From positions 1-34,820 of the forward strand of contig CANHJV010000022.1 in NCBI GenBank assembly GCA_947461225.1: a stretch of DNA of 34,820 nt, in the 5' to 3' direction. Of this stretch, positions 25,854 through 33,522 are shown piece after piece. Each line of letters opens with the position of its first letter. The first letter of the stretch is position 1. The notes beneath the pieces were generated by a model that was not told the origin of the DNA, searched no databases, and saw nothing but the letters and a program-made list of their open reading frames with translations. The position numbers and the translations under genes were made by a program. This stretch comes from Gemmatimonadota bacterium (GTDB lineage: Bacteria; Gemmatimonadota; Gemmatimonadetes; Gemmatimonadales; Gemmatimonadaceae).

Positions 25854-26576
25854 ATGTACGTTCTCTCGCGTTTCTGGCAAAGTACGATCGGCAAAAAGAT
25901 CGTGATGGCGGTGACCGGGATCATCGGGATCCTGTTCGTCATCGGCCACATGTCCGGCAATCTGCTCATGTTCAAGGGGCAGGAGGCCATGTATCACTAT
26001 GCGCTCCTGCTGCGCACGAGCATGCCGCTGCTCTGGGCGGTTCGCGTCGGCCTGATCGCCGCCGTCGTCCTCCATGCGGTTGCCGCGTATCAGCTCACGA
26101 TGCTCTCGCGCGCGGCGCGCCCGGACGGGTATGCCGAGCGTCGTCCGCAGGTCACCACGTTCGCCGCGCGCACGATCCGCTGGGGCGGCGTGCTGATCCT
26201 GGTGTTCATCGTGGCGCACCTCCTGCAGCTCACCCTCGGCGCGGTGCATCCGGATTTCACGCACCTCGATCCGTACAACAACGTGCGCATCCTGCTGTCG
26301 AACCCGCTGATGGCGGCGTTCTACGTGCTGGCGATGGCCGCGCTCGGCCTGCACTTGTACCACGGCAGCTGGGCCGTCGTGCGGACGCTCGGCGTGGCCC
26401 GACCGTCGGCACAGCCGCTCAAGCGTCGCCTGGCACTGGCGATTGCGATCGTCGTCGCCGCCGGTTTCATGATCATCCCGATTGCCGCCGTGCTCGGCAA
26501 GTTTGCGCCGGCACCACCGCTTGCCGAATCGTCGGCGGCCACTGCGCTGACGACGCCCGTTGCGGAGACCCACTGA
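25854..26576 (+). CDS. sdhC: Succinate dehydrogenase cytochrome b subunit (type B)
   Basis: Membrane anchor and quinone site of complex II. The 240-residue product has five predicted helices, starting [23 protein letters not shown], and four well-placed histidines ([27 protein letters not shown]). This is the single-subunit, dihaem cytochrome b558 kind known from Bacillus, Wolinella and Bacteroidetes, so no sdhD is expected. The C-terminal 25 residues are an Ala/Pro tail. It is followed by sdhA after 1 nt. Confidence 0.93.
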   Translation: MYVLSRFWQSTIGKKIVMAVTGIIGILFVIGHMSGNLLMFKGQEAMYHYALLLRTSMPLLWAVRVGLIAAVVLHAVAAYQLTMLSRAARPDGYAERRPQVTTFAARTIRWGGVLILVFIVAHLLQLTLGAVHPDFTHLDPYNNVRILLSNPLMAAFYVLAMAALGLHLYHGSWAVVRTLGVARPSAQPLKRRLALAIAIVVAAGFMIIPIAAVLGKFAPAPPLAESSAATALTTPVAETH

Positions 26577-26577
26577 T

Positions 26578-28491
26578 ATGCTCGACCTGAACGCAAAGAC
26601 TCCCAGCGGTCCCCTCGAGCAGAAGTGGGACCAGCACCGTTTCTCCATGAAGCTGGTGAACCCGGCGAACAAGCGGCGCCACAACGTGATCGTGGTCGGC
26701 GCCGGCCTCGCTGGCGCGTCCGCCGCGGCCACCATGTCGGAGCTTGGGTACAATGTGTCGTGCTTTGTGTACCACGACACGCCGCGCCGCGCGCACTCGA
26801 TCGCCGCGCAGGGTGGTATCAATGCCGCCAAGAACTATCAGAACGATGGCGATTCCATCCGCCGGCTGTTCTACGACACCATCAAGGGCGGTGACTTCCG
26901 CGCCCGCGAAGCCAACGTGTACCGCCTTGCGCAGCTGTCGGTGAACATCATCGATCAGTGCGTGGCGCAGGGTGTACCGTTCGCCCGTGAGTACGGTGGC
27001 CTGCTGGCTAATCGGTCGTTCGGCGGTGCCCAGGTCTCGCGCACGTTCTATGCGCGTGGTCAGACCGGACAGCAGTTGCTGCTCGGTGCGTACTCGGCGC
27101 TTGAGCGCCAGATCGCCCTCAAGGGCGTGCAGATGCACACGTTCGAAGAGATGCTCGACGTGGTCGTCATCGACGGGCACGCGCGGGGTATCGTGACGCG
27201 TAATCTGCTCACCGGCAAGATCACGTCGCATGCGGCCGATGCCGTGGTGCTCGCTACGGGCGGGTATGGCAACGTGTTCTACCTCAGCACGAACGCCATG
27301 CTGTCGAACACCACGGCCACATGGCGTGCGTACAAGAAGGGCGCGGCGTTCGCCAACCCGTGCTACACGCAAATCCACCCCACGTGCATTCCCGTAAGCG
27401 GCGACCACCAGTCGAAGCTCACGCTGATGTCGGAATCGCTCCGTAACGACGGACGCGTGTGGGTGCCGATCAAGCGCGGAGACAATCGCGCACCGGCCGC
27501 CATCCCGGAGGCGGAGCGCGATTACTTCCTCGAGCGGAAGTATCCGAGTTTCGGCAACCTGGCGCCGCGAGACATTTCGTCACGTGCCGCCAAGGAAGCG
27601 TGTGATGACGGTCGCGGTGTCGGCCCCGGCGGGCTCGGCGTATATCTGGATTTCGCCGACGCCATCAAGCGCCTCGGAAAGGACACGATCGCCGAACGCT
27701 ACGGCAATCTGTTCGACATGTACCAGCGTATCACGGATGAAAATCCGTATGAGCGGCCGATGCGTATCTACCCGGCCGTGCACTATACGATGGGCGGTCT
27801 GTGGGTGGACTACAATCTCATGAGCACCATCCCCGGCCTGCATGTGGCTGGCGAGGCGAACTTCTCCGACCACGGGGCGAACCGGCTCGGCGCGTCCGCG
27901 CTCATGCAGGGACTGGCTGACGGCTACTTCGTGTTGCCGTACACCATCGGTGATTACATCGCCAGCACGAAGCTCGCGAAGGTCGACAACACGCATCCCG
28001 AGTTCAAGGCAGCGGAAGAGTCGGTGCGCGCGCAGACCAAGCGCTTCCTGGATATCAAGGGCAAGCGTTCGGTCGACTCCTTCCACAAGGAGCTGGGGAA
28101 GATCATGTGGGAGTACTGCGGCATGGCGCGCACGAAGGAAGGACTCACCAAGGCGCTGGAACTGATTGCAGCGCTCAAGGGCGAGTTCTGGAGCAACGTG
28201 AACGTGCCGGGCAGCGCCGACAACCTGAATCAGGCGCTCGAGAACGCGGGACGCGTGGCGGATTTCATCGAACTCGGTGAACTGATGTGCCGTGATGCGC
28301 TCGCGCGCGAAGAGTCGTGCGGCGGTCACTTCCGTGTGGAATATCAGGACGCCGGCGAAGCGAAGCGTAACGACGATGACTTTGCATACGTCGCTGCGTG
28401 GGAGTTCGCGGGCGAGGGCAAGGCGCCGATTCTCAACAAGGAACCGTTGGTGTACGAGAACGTGCACCTCTCCACCCGGAGCTACAAGTAA
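26578..28491 (+). CDS. sdhA: Succinate dehydrogenase flavoprotein subunit
   Basis: Catalytic subunit that oxidises succinate to fumarate. The 637-residue product has the FAD fold ([17 protein letters not shown]), the flavin-binding His in [14 protein letters not shown], the active-site QIHPTCIP and [11 protein letters not shown], and [15 protein letters not shown]. It groups by sequence style with type-B enzymes, matching the anchor. Its stop overlaps the sdhB start (TAATG). Confidence 0.96.
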   Translation: MLDLNAKTPSGPLEQKWDQHRFSMKLVNPANKRRHNVIVVGAGLAGASAAATMSELGYNVSCFVYHDTPRRAHSIAAQGGINAAKNYQNDGDSIRRLFYDTIKGGDFRAREANVYRLAQLSVNIIDQCVAQGVPFAREYGGLLANRSFGGAQVSRTFYARGQTGQQLLLGAYSALERQIALKGVQMHTFEEMLDVVVIDGHARGIVTRNLLTGKITSHAADAVVLATGGYGNVFYLSTNAMLSNTTATWRAYKKGAAFANPCYTQIHPTCIPVSGDHQSKLTLMSESLRNDGRVWVPIKRGDNRAPAAIPEAERDYFLERKYPSFGNLAPRDISSRAAKEACDDGRGVGPGGLGVYLDFADAIKRLGKDTIAERYGNLFDMYQRITDENPYERPMRIYPAVHYTMGGLWVDYNLMSTIPGLHVAGEANFSDHGANRLGASALMQGLADGYFVLPYTIGDYIASTKLAKVDNTHPEFKAAEESVRAQTKRFLDIKGKRSVDSFHKELGKIMWEYCGMARTKEGLTKALELIAALKGEFWSNVNVPGSADNLNQALENAGRVADFIELGELMCRDALAREESCGGHFRVEYQDAGEAKRNDDDFAYVAAWEFAGEGKAPILNKEPLVYENVHLSTRSYK

Positions 28492-29261
28492 TGAAGCTCA
28501 CTCTGAACGTCTGGCGTCAGCCGGCCTCGCAGTCTCCGGGCAAGCTCGAGACGTACACGCTCGATGGTGTCAGCGCGGACATGTCGTTCCTCGAGATGTT
28601 CGACCTGCTCAACGAGCAGCTCACGATGGAAGGGAAGGTGCCGGTCGCCTTCGCCCACGACTGCCGCGAGGGCATTTGCGGTTCGTGCTCGATGATGATC
28701 AACGGGCAGGCGCACGGACCGTGGGCCGGTGCGGCGACCTGCCAGCTGCACATGCGCGCGTTCAAGGACGGCGACATCATCACCGTCGAGCCGTGGCGTG
28801 CGGCGGGCTTCCCGATCGTGAAGGATCTGGTGGTGAATCGCGGGTCCCTCGACCGCATCATTCAGGCGGGCGGGTACGTGTCGGTGAACACCGGCGGTGC
28901 GCGCGATGCCAACTCGATCCTGATCGGCAAGGACACCGTCGAAGAAGCGATGGACGCCGCGGCGTGCATCGGTTGCGGGGCCTGTGTGGCGGCGTGCCCC
29001 AATGCATCGGCCTCGTTGTTCACCGGCGCCAAGATCACGCACCTCGGCATGTTGCCGCAGGGACAGCCGGAGCGCGACACGCGCGCGCTGGCGATGGTCG
29101 AGCAGATGGATATCGAGGGCTTCGGACACTGCACGCTGGTCGGTGAGTGTCAGGAAGCGTGCCCGAAGGAAATCAGCATCGACGTCATCAAGAAGATGAA
29201 TCGCGACTACCTCGTCGCGAGCGCCATTCGCCAGGAACCCAAGGCGGCTACGGCCAGCTGA
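28491..29261 (+). CDS. sdhB: Succinate dehydrogenase iron-sulfur subunit
   Basis: Carries electrons from FAD to quinone through three Fe-S clusters. The 256-residue product has the 2Fe-2S site CREGICGSC with a later Cys in AATCQLH, then [12 protein letters not shown] and CQEACPKEI for the 4Fe-4S and 3Fe-4S clusters. Last gene of sdhCAB, followed by a strong terminator. Confidence 0.96.
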   Translation: MKLTLNVWRQPASQSPGKLETYTLDGVSADMSFLEMFDLLNEQLTMEGKVPVAFAHDCREGICGSCSMMINGQAHGPWAGAATCQLHMRAFKDGDIITVEPWRAAGFPIVKDLVVNRGSLDRIIQAGGYVSVNTGGARDANSILIGKDTVEEAMDAAACIGCGACVAACPNASASLFTGAKITHLGMLPQGQPERDTRALAMVEQMDIEGFGHCTLVGECQEACPKEISIDVIKKMNRDYLVASAIRQEPKAATAS

Positions 29262-29288
29262 TCGATTCCGGTCTTTCCGACGGTCGGA

Positions 29289-29327
29289 TCGGGGGCGCGT
29301 TACTTCGGTAACGCGTCCCCGATTTTT
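29289..29327 (+). terminator. Strong intrinsic terminator after sdhB
   Basis: A 15-nt stem arm from 29289 to 29303 (TCGGGGGCGCGTTAC) pairs with 29308-29322 around a TTCG tetraloop, with one G-T pair, followed by TTTTT. The UUCG loop and T-run make it convincing. Confidence 0.9.
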
Positions 29328-29342
29328 GTCGTATGTTGGAGT

Positions 29343-30179
29343 ATGCGTGTTCGCTCTGCTCTCCGCTTCGTCGGCCTGCTTCTCGCGGCCCCGCTCACGC
29401 TGGCGTGTACGGAACGCGTGCCGACGCTCCACGCCGGTAATGCCGAGCGTGGTCTGGCACTCATGACCGCGTTTCGTGATTCCTTGCCGGCGAACAGCGG
29501 CAACGCGCTTCGCTGTGTCAGTTGTCACCTCGACAACGGTACGCGGCCTACGGCTATGTCATGGCTGGGAACCGCCGCGCGGTATCCGCGCTATCGCTCG
29601 CGTCCCGGCTACGAAGAGACCTTGGCACGTCGGGTGAATGAGTGCATCGCCCGGAGTCTTGCGGGTCGCATGCTGCCGGAGGACGGTCAGGAGATGCGCG
29701 ATATCCTGGCGTACTTCGAGACGATGCGAGCGTCGCCGCGACCGGCGCCGGTCGACTCCGTGAAGCAGGTCGGCGTGGTGGCGCTCGGCGAAGTCGGCTA
29801 TGCGGGGCAATGTGCCCGCTGCCACGGCGCGAACGGGGCAGGCATAGCGGCCATGGCGGCGCCGGCGGTGTGGGGCAGTGACAGCTACGCGATCGGAGCC
29901 GGCATGGCGCGACAGTTCACGTTGGCCACCTTCGTGCGCCACAACATGCCGTTCGACCACGCTGACACGCTGACAGCGCAGGAGGCGGCAGACATCGCCG
30001 CGTACGTCCTTACGCAGCCGCGCCAAGATCATCCTGGGAAGGAGCGTGATTGGCCCAAGGGTGATCCCCCGGTTGACGTGGCCTATGCGACGTCGGCTGC
30101 GGCCGCCGCGGGCAAACCGCTGCCGGCCGAACGCCCGCTGCTGCCTCGTCGTGTTTCTCCGGATTCGAGTAATCGATAA
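29343..30179 (+). CDS. Dihaem cytochrome c, thiosulfate dehydrogenase-like
   Basis: Probably a TsdA-type periplasmic thiosulfate dehydrogenase, which joins two thiosulfates to tetrathionate. The 278-residue product has a signal peptide ending LLLAAPLTLAC (possible lipoprotein, Cys22) and two haem sites, CVSCH at 58-62 and CARCH at 157-161. TsdA hallmarks are present: YPRYRSRPGYEETLARRVNEC with Cys101 at the place of the unusual Cys haem ligand, RSLAGRMLPEDGQEMRDILAY, VWGSDSYAIGAGM, and FVRHNMP with Met202 as likely second ligand. The C-terminal ~45 residues are a Pro/Ala tail. GGAG lies only 1 nt before ATG and a TATGTT box sits at 29332-29337, so the mRNA may be leaderless. Activity is inferred. 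Confidence 0.82.
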   Translation: MRVRSALRFVGLLLAAPLTLACTERVPTLHAGNAERGLALMTAFRDSLPANSGNALRCVSCHLDNGTRPTAMSWLGTAARYPRYRSRPGYEETLARRVNECIARSLAGRMLPEDGQEMRDILAYFETMRASPRPAPVDSVKQVGVVALGEVGYAGQCARCHGANGAGIAAMAAPAVWGSDSYAIGAGMARQFTLATFVRHNMPFDHADTLTAQEAADIAAYVLTQPRQDHPGKERDWPKGDPPVDVAYATSAAAAAGKPLPAERPLLPRRVSPDSSNR

Positions 30180-30218
30180 CGTCGGGAACGGAACGATGGT
30201 CCGCGTAGTCTGCGGCGG

Positions 30219-31667
30219 TCATCGCCGCTTGGTCCAGATCAGAATCGTTCCGCATCCTGTCGATGAGGACAGGTCAAACTCCGGTGGAATACCCACTGGC
30301 GATGCGTAGACTTCGATAGCCAGTATCGATTCAGGCGGCACCGCAGCGTCGAGATCCGCGAACGTTCGAGATTTCCCTGGGGTGGGGACCACAGCCTCGA
30401 CGACGAAAGGCGATCCGTCGACGAAATAGTTTGGAATGCAGCGACCGGCCTTGAATCCGCGAATGAACGGCATACTTCGACCCCTGATAGTACCGCCAAG
30501 CGTCACTCCTCTGGCTTGAGAGAGTAACGAGCCAAGCTCGATCCCTCCCAGTTGTTCGATGACATCCGGACCGAGAATGACGCCGAATCCGGCGCGTCGG
30601 CGCGCATCAAACCCTTCTGGTAGCGATGAGCCGAATTGACCGACAATGCGTTTCGTCGTCAGCGCGACGGCAGCTCGCGGCATCGCGACAGAGATAATCG
30701 TGTCACGCACAACGTCGAGCAGCTGCATGTGTGCCTCGTATCCCACTTTGAGAACGGTTATTGATTGCGTCCCCGCGGTGCTCAGGAGCGTAGCGCGCCC
30801 CATGGCATCGGACCGCGTTTTCTCGTGCGCGCCACTCGACGAGACGTCGGCATTCTCGATGGGCACCCCCGTGTTCGCCATCACGGAGAAGGTCAGCCGA
30901 TGCTGCCCTTGCCGCACGTGAATGGGTAGGTGACGAAACGCAAGATCAGAAATGCTGATCTCGACCGGAGACGACGCCCCCGCCGAAGTGTAGGCCTCAA
31001 CTCGAATTGGTTGTCCGATCGGTACATCACACGCAACAAACGTGGCGCCGGTCTGAAGCGCGATTGACGTCGTGAGCGGAACTCGCACCAGCTTCGACTG
31101 AACGATCTCCATCTCCGTCCATGAAAGGTGAACGGATCCGGAATCCAATCTCGTGTCATTGCCCAGCGAAACCCGGCCGATCAGAAGTCCCGCTCCGTTT
31201 CTCAGAGTTGATCCACACATCGCGACGTTCAGCGATCGGACGCTCGGTATTGAGAGAGTAGTCATAACTCCGCCCGAGCTCGGTACGTCGATGAGCACTG
31301 GCGGGAGCGCGACGTCGAGCGAATCGAGCAACGGATGCAGCACTACCATCGCGTGACGGCCAGCTGGAACTCGGTCGAAGGAGAAACGCCCTGTGCTGTC
31401 TGCATCGGCCCACCGGTTCAGCCCCGGTATCGTGACAACTGCGGATGCGAGCGGACGCCCCGTTCCTGAGAGCGAGTCGATCACTAAACCGGAAATACGG
31501 CCTTGTGCGTGCAGCAGGGAGCTTGTCGCAATCGTAACGGTCGAGAGCGTGACGAGCGATAACGCGACGATCGCTGTGCCCGCGACACGTGTAACCTCCT
31601 GTGCCAACGTCAGTAAGCGCAAACGGACAAGCATGAAGGGAGTGGCTGTACTGGCAGCGCTTGTCAA
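30219..31667 (-). CDS. Exported regulatory-domain/TonB-plug protein without a barrel
   Basis: A 482-residue envelope protein from a TTG at 31667; an ATG at 31634 would drop 11 residues. A hydrophobic export segment (about residues 28-50) is followed by a carboxypeptidase-regulatory-like domain (GRISGLVIDSLSGTGRPLASAVVTI, DSTGRFSFDRVPAGRH, about residues 56-108), a middle beta-rich region with a second such repeat (ENADVSSSGAHEKT), and a plug-like C-terminal domain (VIEQLGGIELGSLLSQARGV, NYFVDGSPFVVE, ESILAIEVYAS). It then stops, so no barrel exists. Cysteines in GRCIPNYF and STGCGTILIW could pair. It starts 5 nt after the DsbA-like gene and is surely co-transcribed. It lies convergent to the cytochrome. 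Function unknown. Confidence 0.75.
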   Translation of the reverse strand: MTSAASTATPFMLVRLRLLTLAQEVTRVAGTAIVALSLVTLSTVTIATSSLLHAQGRISGLVIDSLSGTGRPLASAVVTIPGLNRWADADSTGRFSFDRVPAGRHAMVVLHPLLDSLDVALPPVLIDVPSSGGVMTTLSIPSVRSLNVAMCGSTLRNGAGLLIGRVSLGNDTRLDSGSVHLSWTEMEIVQSKLVRVPLTTSIALQTGATFVACDVPIGQPIRVEAYTSAGASSPVEISISDLAFRHLPIHVRQGQHRLTFSVMANTGVPIENADVSSSGAHEKTRSDAMGRATLLSTAGTQSITVLKVGYEAHMQLLDVVRDTIISVAMPRAAVALTTKRIVGQFGSSLPEGFDARRRAGFGVILGPDVIEQLGGIELGSLLSQARGVTLGGTIRGRSMPFIRGFKAGRCIPNYFVDGSPFVVEAVVPTPGKSRTFADLDAAVPPESILAIEVYASPVGIPPEFDLSSSTGCGTILIWTKRR

Positions 31668-31671
31668 CGCA

Positions 31672-32361
31672 TCACCGATCTTCTCTCAAAGCTTCGCGCT
31701 GCTTCTCGTCCAAATACTTGAGCAATTGAGTTGTTGGGGGCGCCCCCTCGATTCGAACTCCCTCAATGAAGATCGTTGGTGTACCTCCAATCTTAAGGGC
31801 ATCCGCCGCAAGGCTATCGGCGCCGAGTTTAGCGGTCAAGTCAATTGTGGACATACAAGACTCGAACTGAGTCGAATCTTTGATACCCGCAAGTTTTGCG
31901 CTTGCCCACCAAGGCTCAAGTCCAAATGTCGCCTGTCGACGCAAAAGCGTAGAGTTCATTTTCTCGAACGCTCCTTGTCTCTCAGCGCATACGCTCGCTT
32001 TCGCTGCTAAAACTGCAAATCGATGACGACTGCTCGGAAGGTGTCGATAAATGATTCTAAATTTCGCCCCTTCAGCTCGTAGAGAATCGAGAGTTCCGAA
32101 CAGGCGCGCGCAGTAGACACACTCGTAATCAGAGAAGATGAGAAGAGTCGCCGACGCGGATGAATCTCGGATTTCGCTTCCACCCGTCAAAAACCGGTCC
32201 CAGCTCGGTTCGAATCGTACTTGGCCCGCGGCGCGCGTTTGAGGCGCGCTGAAGCGATAGACCTGCAACGCGACGGTAATGAGAACGCAAACAGTTAGTA
32301 TCCATGTTGCGGCAGCGTTCGCGCTGGCCGTCGGTCGTGTTGAGTTCGGATGCTTTTCCAT
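31672..32361 (-). CDS. Membrane-anchored DsbA-like thiol oxidoreductase
   Basis: A 229-residue protein with one N-terminal membrane helix (about residues 19-36, TWILTVCVLITVALQVY) and a periplasmic DsbA-like thioredoxin domain. The redox motif is CVYC at 81-84 in FSDYECVYCARLF, the cis-proline loop is GGTPT at 192-196, and two more cysteines (125, 169) occur in the helical insert, as in other thioredoxin_4 proteins. It would make or reshuffle disulfides in exported proteins. GC is low for the window: I counted 26/60 for 32041-32100 and 32/60 for 31981-32040, against 39/60 for 21001-21060. It lies between a secreted six-cysteine peptide and a plug protein, both plausible clients. Confidence 0.82.
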   Translation of the reverse strand: MEKHPNSTRPTASANAAATWILTVCVLITVALQVYRFSAPQTRAAGQVRFEPSWDRFLTGGSEIRDSSASATLLIFSDYECVYCARLFGTLDSLRAEGAKFRIIYRHLPSSRHRFAVLAAKASVCAERQGAFEKMNSTLLRRQATFGLEPWWASAKLAGIKDSTQFESCMSTIDLTAKLGADSLAADALKIGGTPTIFIEGVRIEGAPPTTQLLKYLDEKQREALREDR

Positions 32362-32456
32362 AGGCCACGAATGATCAGTAAAGGTTCTCTCGGACGCTTG
32401 CGAATTATGTCAATAGAACATCGGCAACTTCGCAGTCGGACGGCTAGAGCACGACG

Positions 32457-32882
32457 TCACCGGCATCCCTCGCGCGCAATGATCGAACAGGTCGCAAATG
32501 CATCATTGACCGGTATGGCCGCCGGAGTTGAAGACGAGGTGCGCCGCCCACGTGACGGACTGGCCGACGGCCACGGGGCGCGGCGCTTCCTGTATCCACA
32601 AGATCTTCGCGATAGCATCGAGAGGTGCGCCGCACTTTGGCGAATTCGGCTCTCTCGTTTCGCTCCTTCGCGGCCTACGAGATCGGCAGTCGCTGTGGCC
32701 CGCGCTCGTAGACGAGACAATGCAGCAAGAGGCGCGACAATTTCGACGGTACGGAAACACGCTTCGTTTGTTAAGCGCGGATCGACGAGAACCAGCAATC
32801 GGCCGCTCAAAACAACGCTTGAACGAGGCACAAACCGCAGTGCGCGTTTAAGGGGCGTTCTCGGTTGTTCTGCCGCCGGCAC
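32457..32882 (-). CDS. Doubtful small ORF between peptide and DsbA-like gene
   Basis: Starts at GTG 32882 with GGAG 7 nt upstream, a good ribosome site, and runs 141 codons. The first half (SSVVLSGRLLVLVDPRLTN, then VEIVAPLAALSRL) reads like a small globular protein, but the second half is Arg/Ser-rich, as expected of a shifted frame. Another frame on the same strand (32503-32760) reads more naturally there (CGAPLDAIAKILWIQEAPRP). A frameshifted gene, a real short protein or no gene at all are all possible. No family recognised. The 572-bp gap 32362-32933 holds nothing else I can support. Confidence 0.3.
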   Translation of the reverse strand: MPAAEQPRTPLKRALRFVPRSSVVLSGRLLVLVDPRLTNEACFRTVEIVAPLAALSRLRARATATADLVGREGAKRESRIRQSAAHLSMLSRRSCGYRKRRAPWPSASPSRGRRTSSSTPAAIPVNDAFATCSIIAREGCR

Positions 32883-32933
32883 GTCCCAACTCCGATGCGG
32901 CGCGCGGAGTTGAGCCGTGTTCAGCGTGCCGGG

Positions 32934-33164
32934 TCAACTGGGGAAGCAAACTGCGATAAAATTCGGATACGGACAGGTGAAAGACGAATCGAGGCATTCG
33001 CCGCCGTACTCGCAGTTTTCCAGAACCCAGTACTCGCACTGGTTTCGATCGTTGAAGCACTGATCGGACGATCGTGATTGCTCGTGCGCCTGACCGGTGA
33101 GATCAGAAACACTTCCAATGAGACAAAACGCCGCCATAAGGAGGTTCCTGCGATGATTGTCCAT
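32934..33164 (-). CDS. Small secreted six-cysteine peptide
   Basis: A 76-residue exported peptide of unknown family. The N-terminus MDNHRRNLLMAAFCLIGSVS is a signal peptide with likely cleavage at GQA/HE (after residue 26), leaving about 50 residues. The mature part has six cysteines (36, 43, 51, 57, 64, 73; spacing 6-7-5-6-8) and several Tyr/Phe/Asn, suggesting a compact disulfide-linked fold. The ATG at 33164 is supported by GGAG 6 nt before it. An open frame extends 24 codons upstream but would cross the predicted start site. It is the first gene after a CRP-type promoter and lies upstream of a DsbA-like oxidoreductase, which could form its disulfides. Bacteriocin-like, adhesin or signalling roles are guesses. 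Confidence 0.7.
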   Translation of the reverse strand: MDNHRRNLLMAAFCLIGSVSDLTGQAHEQSRSSDQCFNDRNQCEYWVLENCEYGGECLDSSFTCPYPNFIAVCFPS

Positions 33165-33219
33165 TTCGTTCTCCGACTTAGGAATGCGGTAACTAAAAAG
33201 GAGGCCTTTCAGCCCCAGT

Positions 33220-33225
33220 ATTGTA
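33220..33225 (-). promoter_or_regulatory. -10 box (TACAAT) for the peptide operon
   Basis: Minus-strand TACAAT at 33225-33220 matches TATAAT in five of six positions. It predicts a start site near 33213, giving a 48-nt leader before the peptide ATG. No good -35 is present; instead the CRP-type palindrome occupies that region. Confidence 0.5.
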
Positions 33226-33245
33226 CCTTCGGTCACCTGAATATT

Positions 33246-33263
33246 CTGTGATTTGCATCACAG
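33246..33263. promoter_or_regulatory. CRP/FNR-family operator, perfect palindrome
   Basis: CTGTGAT-TTGC-ATCACAG is a perfect inverted repeat containing TGTGA-N6-TCACA, the exact consensus of CRP-type regulators. Its centre (33254.5) is 41.5 bp upstream of the start site predicted from the TACAAT box, the class II activator distance. It lies in the 358-bp region between the peptide gene and the divergent DsrE-like gene; the remainder of that region shows no gene. Confidence 0.65.
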
Positions 33264-33476
33264 TGTAAGCTTGTCGGCGGCAAGTTGGCGACCAACGCGA
33301 TCGCAAAGTGTGTTGGACCTGCGTCGCAACCGTGAGCGGCGAGGGTTTCCAGTCGAAGTCTGTGTACCACGTGTTTCGCGCCGCCAAAAGCTTGCACGAC
33401 AACGCGTTAGGCAAGCAACGCTTGAGCGCCTGGCGGCGCGTGTGCCCAAGGGGCCTTAAAAAAGGAGAGCCCAACG

Positions 33477-33512
33477 GTGATTTTAAAAACACTCGGTTAC
33501 GAATCCACCTGA
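33477..33512 (+). other. Possible 11-codon leader ORF before the DsrE-like gene
   Basis: GTG with AAAAAAGGAG about 10 nt upstream opens VILKTLGYEST and stops 10 nt before the ATG at 33523. The real gene has no clear ribosome site of its own, so translation re-initiation from this leader is conceivable. Weak evidence. Confidence 0.2.
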
Positions 33513-33522
33513 TCCCCACACC

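Noticed and set aside
32528-32851. 107-codon plus-strand frame in the cassette gap
   Set aside because: Reads more naturally than its rivals but has no recognised motif, no ribosome site and no partner gene; not enough to call.
32350-32913. 187-codon plus-strand frame in the cassette gap
   Set aside because: Arg-rich throughout, overlaps the 5' end of the DsbA-like gene on the other strand and has no ribosome site.
33290-33475. Integron attC-like site (GTTAGGC core, ACCAACGCG and GCCCAAC elements)
   Set aside because: The left RYYYAAC box is imperfect, the interior shows no good self-pairing, GCCCAAC is on the wrong side, and there is no integrase or cassette array.
33193-33519. 108-codon minus-strand frame upstream of the peptide gene
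   Set aside because: It runs over the CRP-type site and -10 box in a frame without family motifs; best explained as chance.
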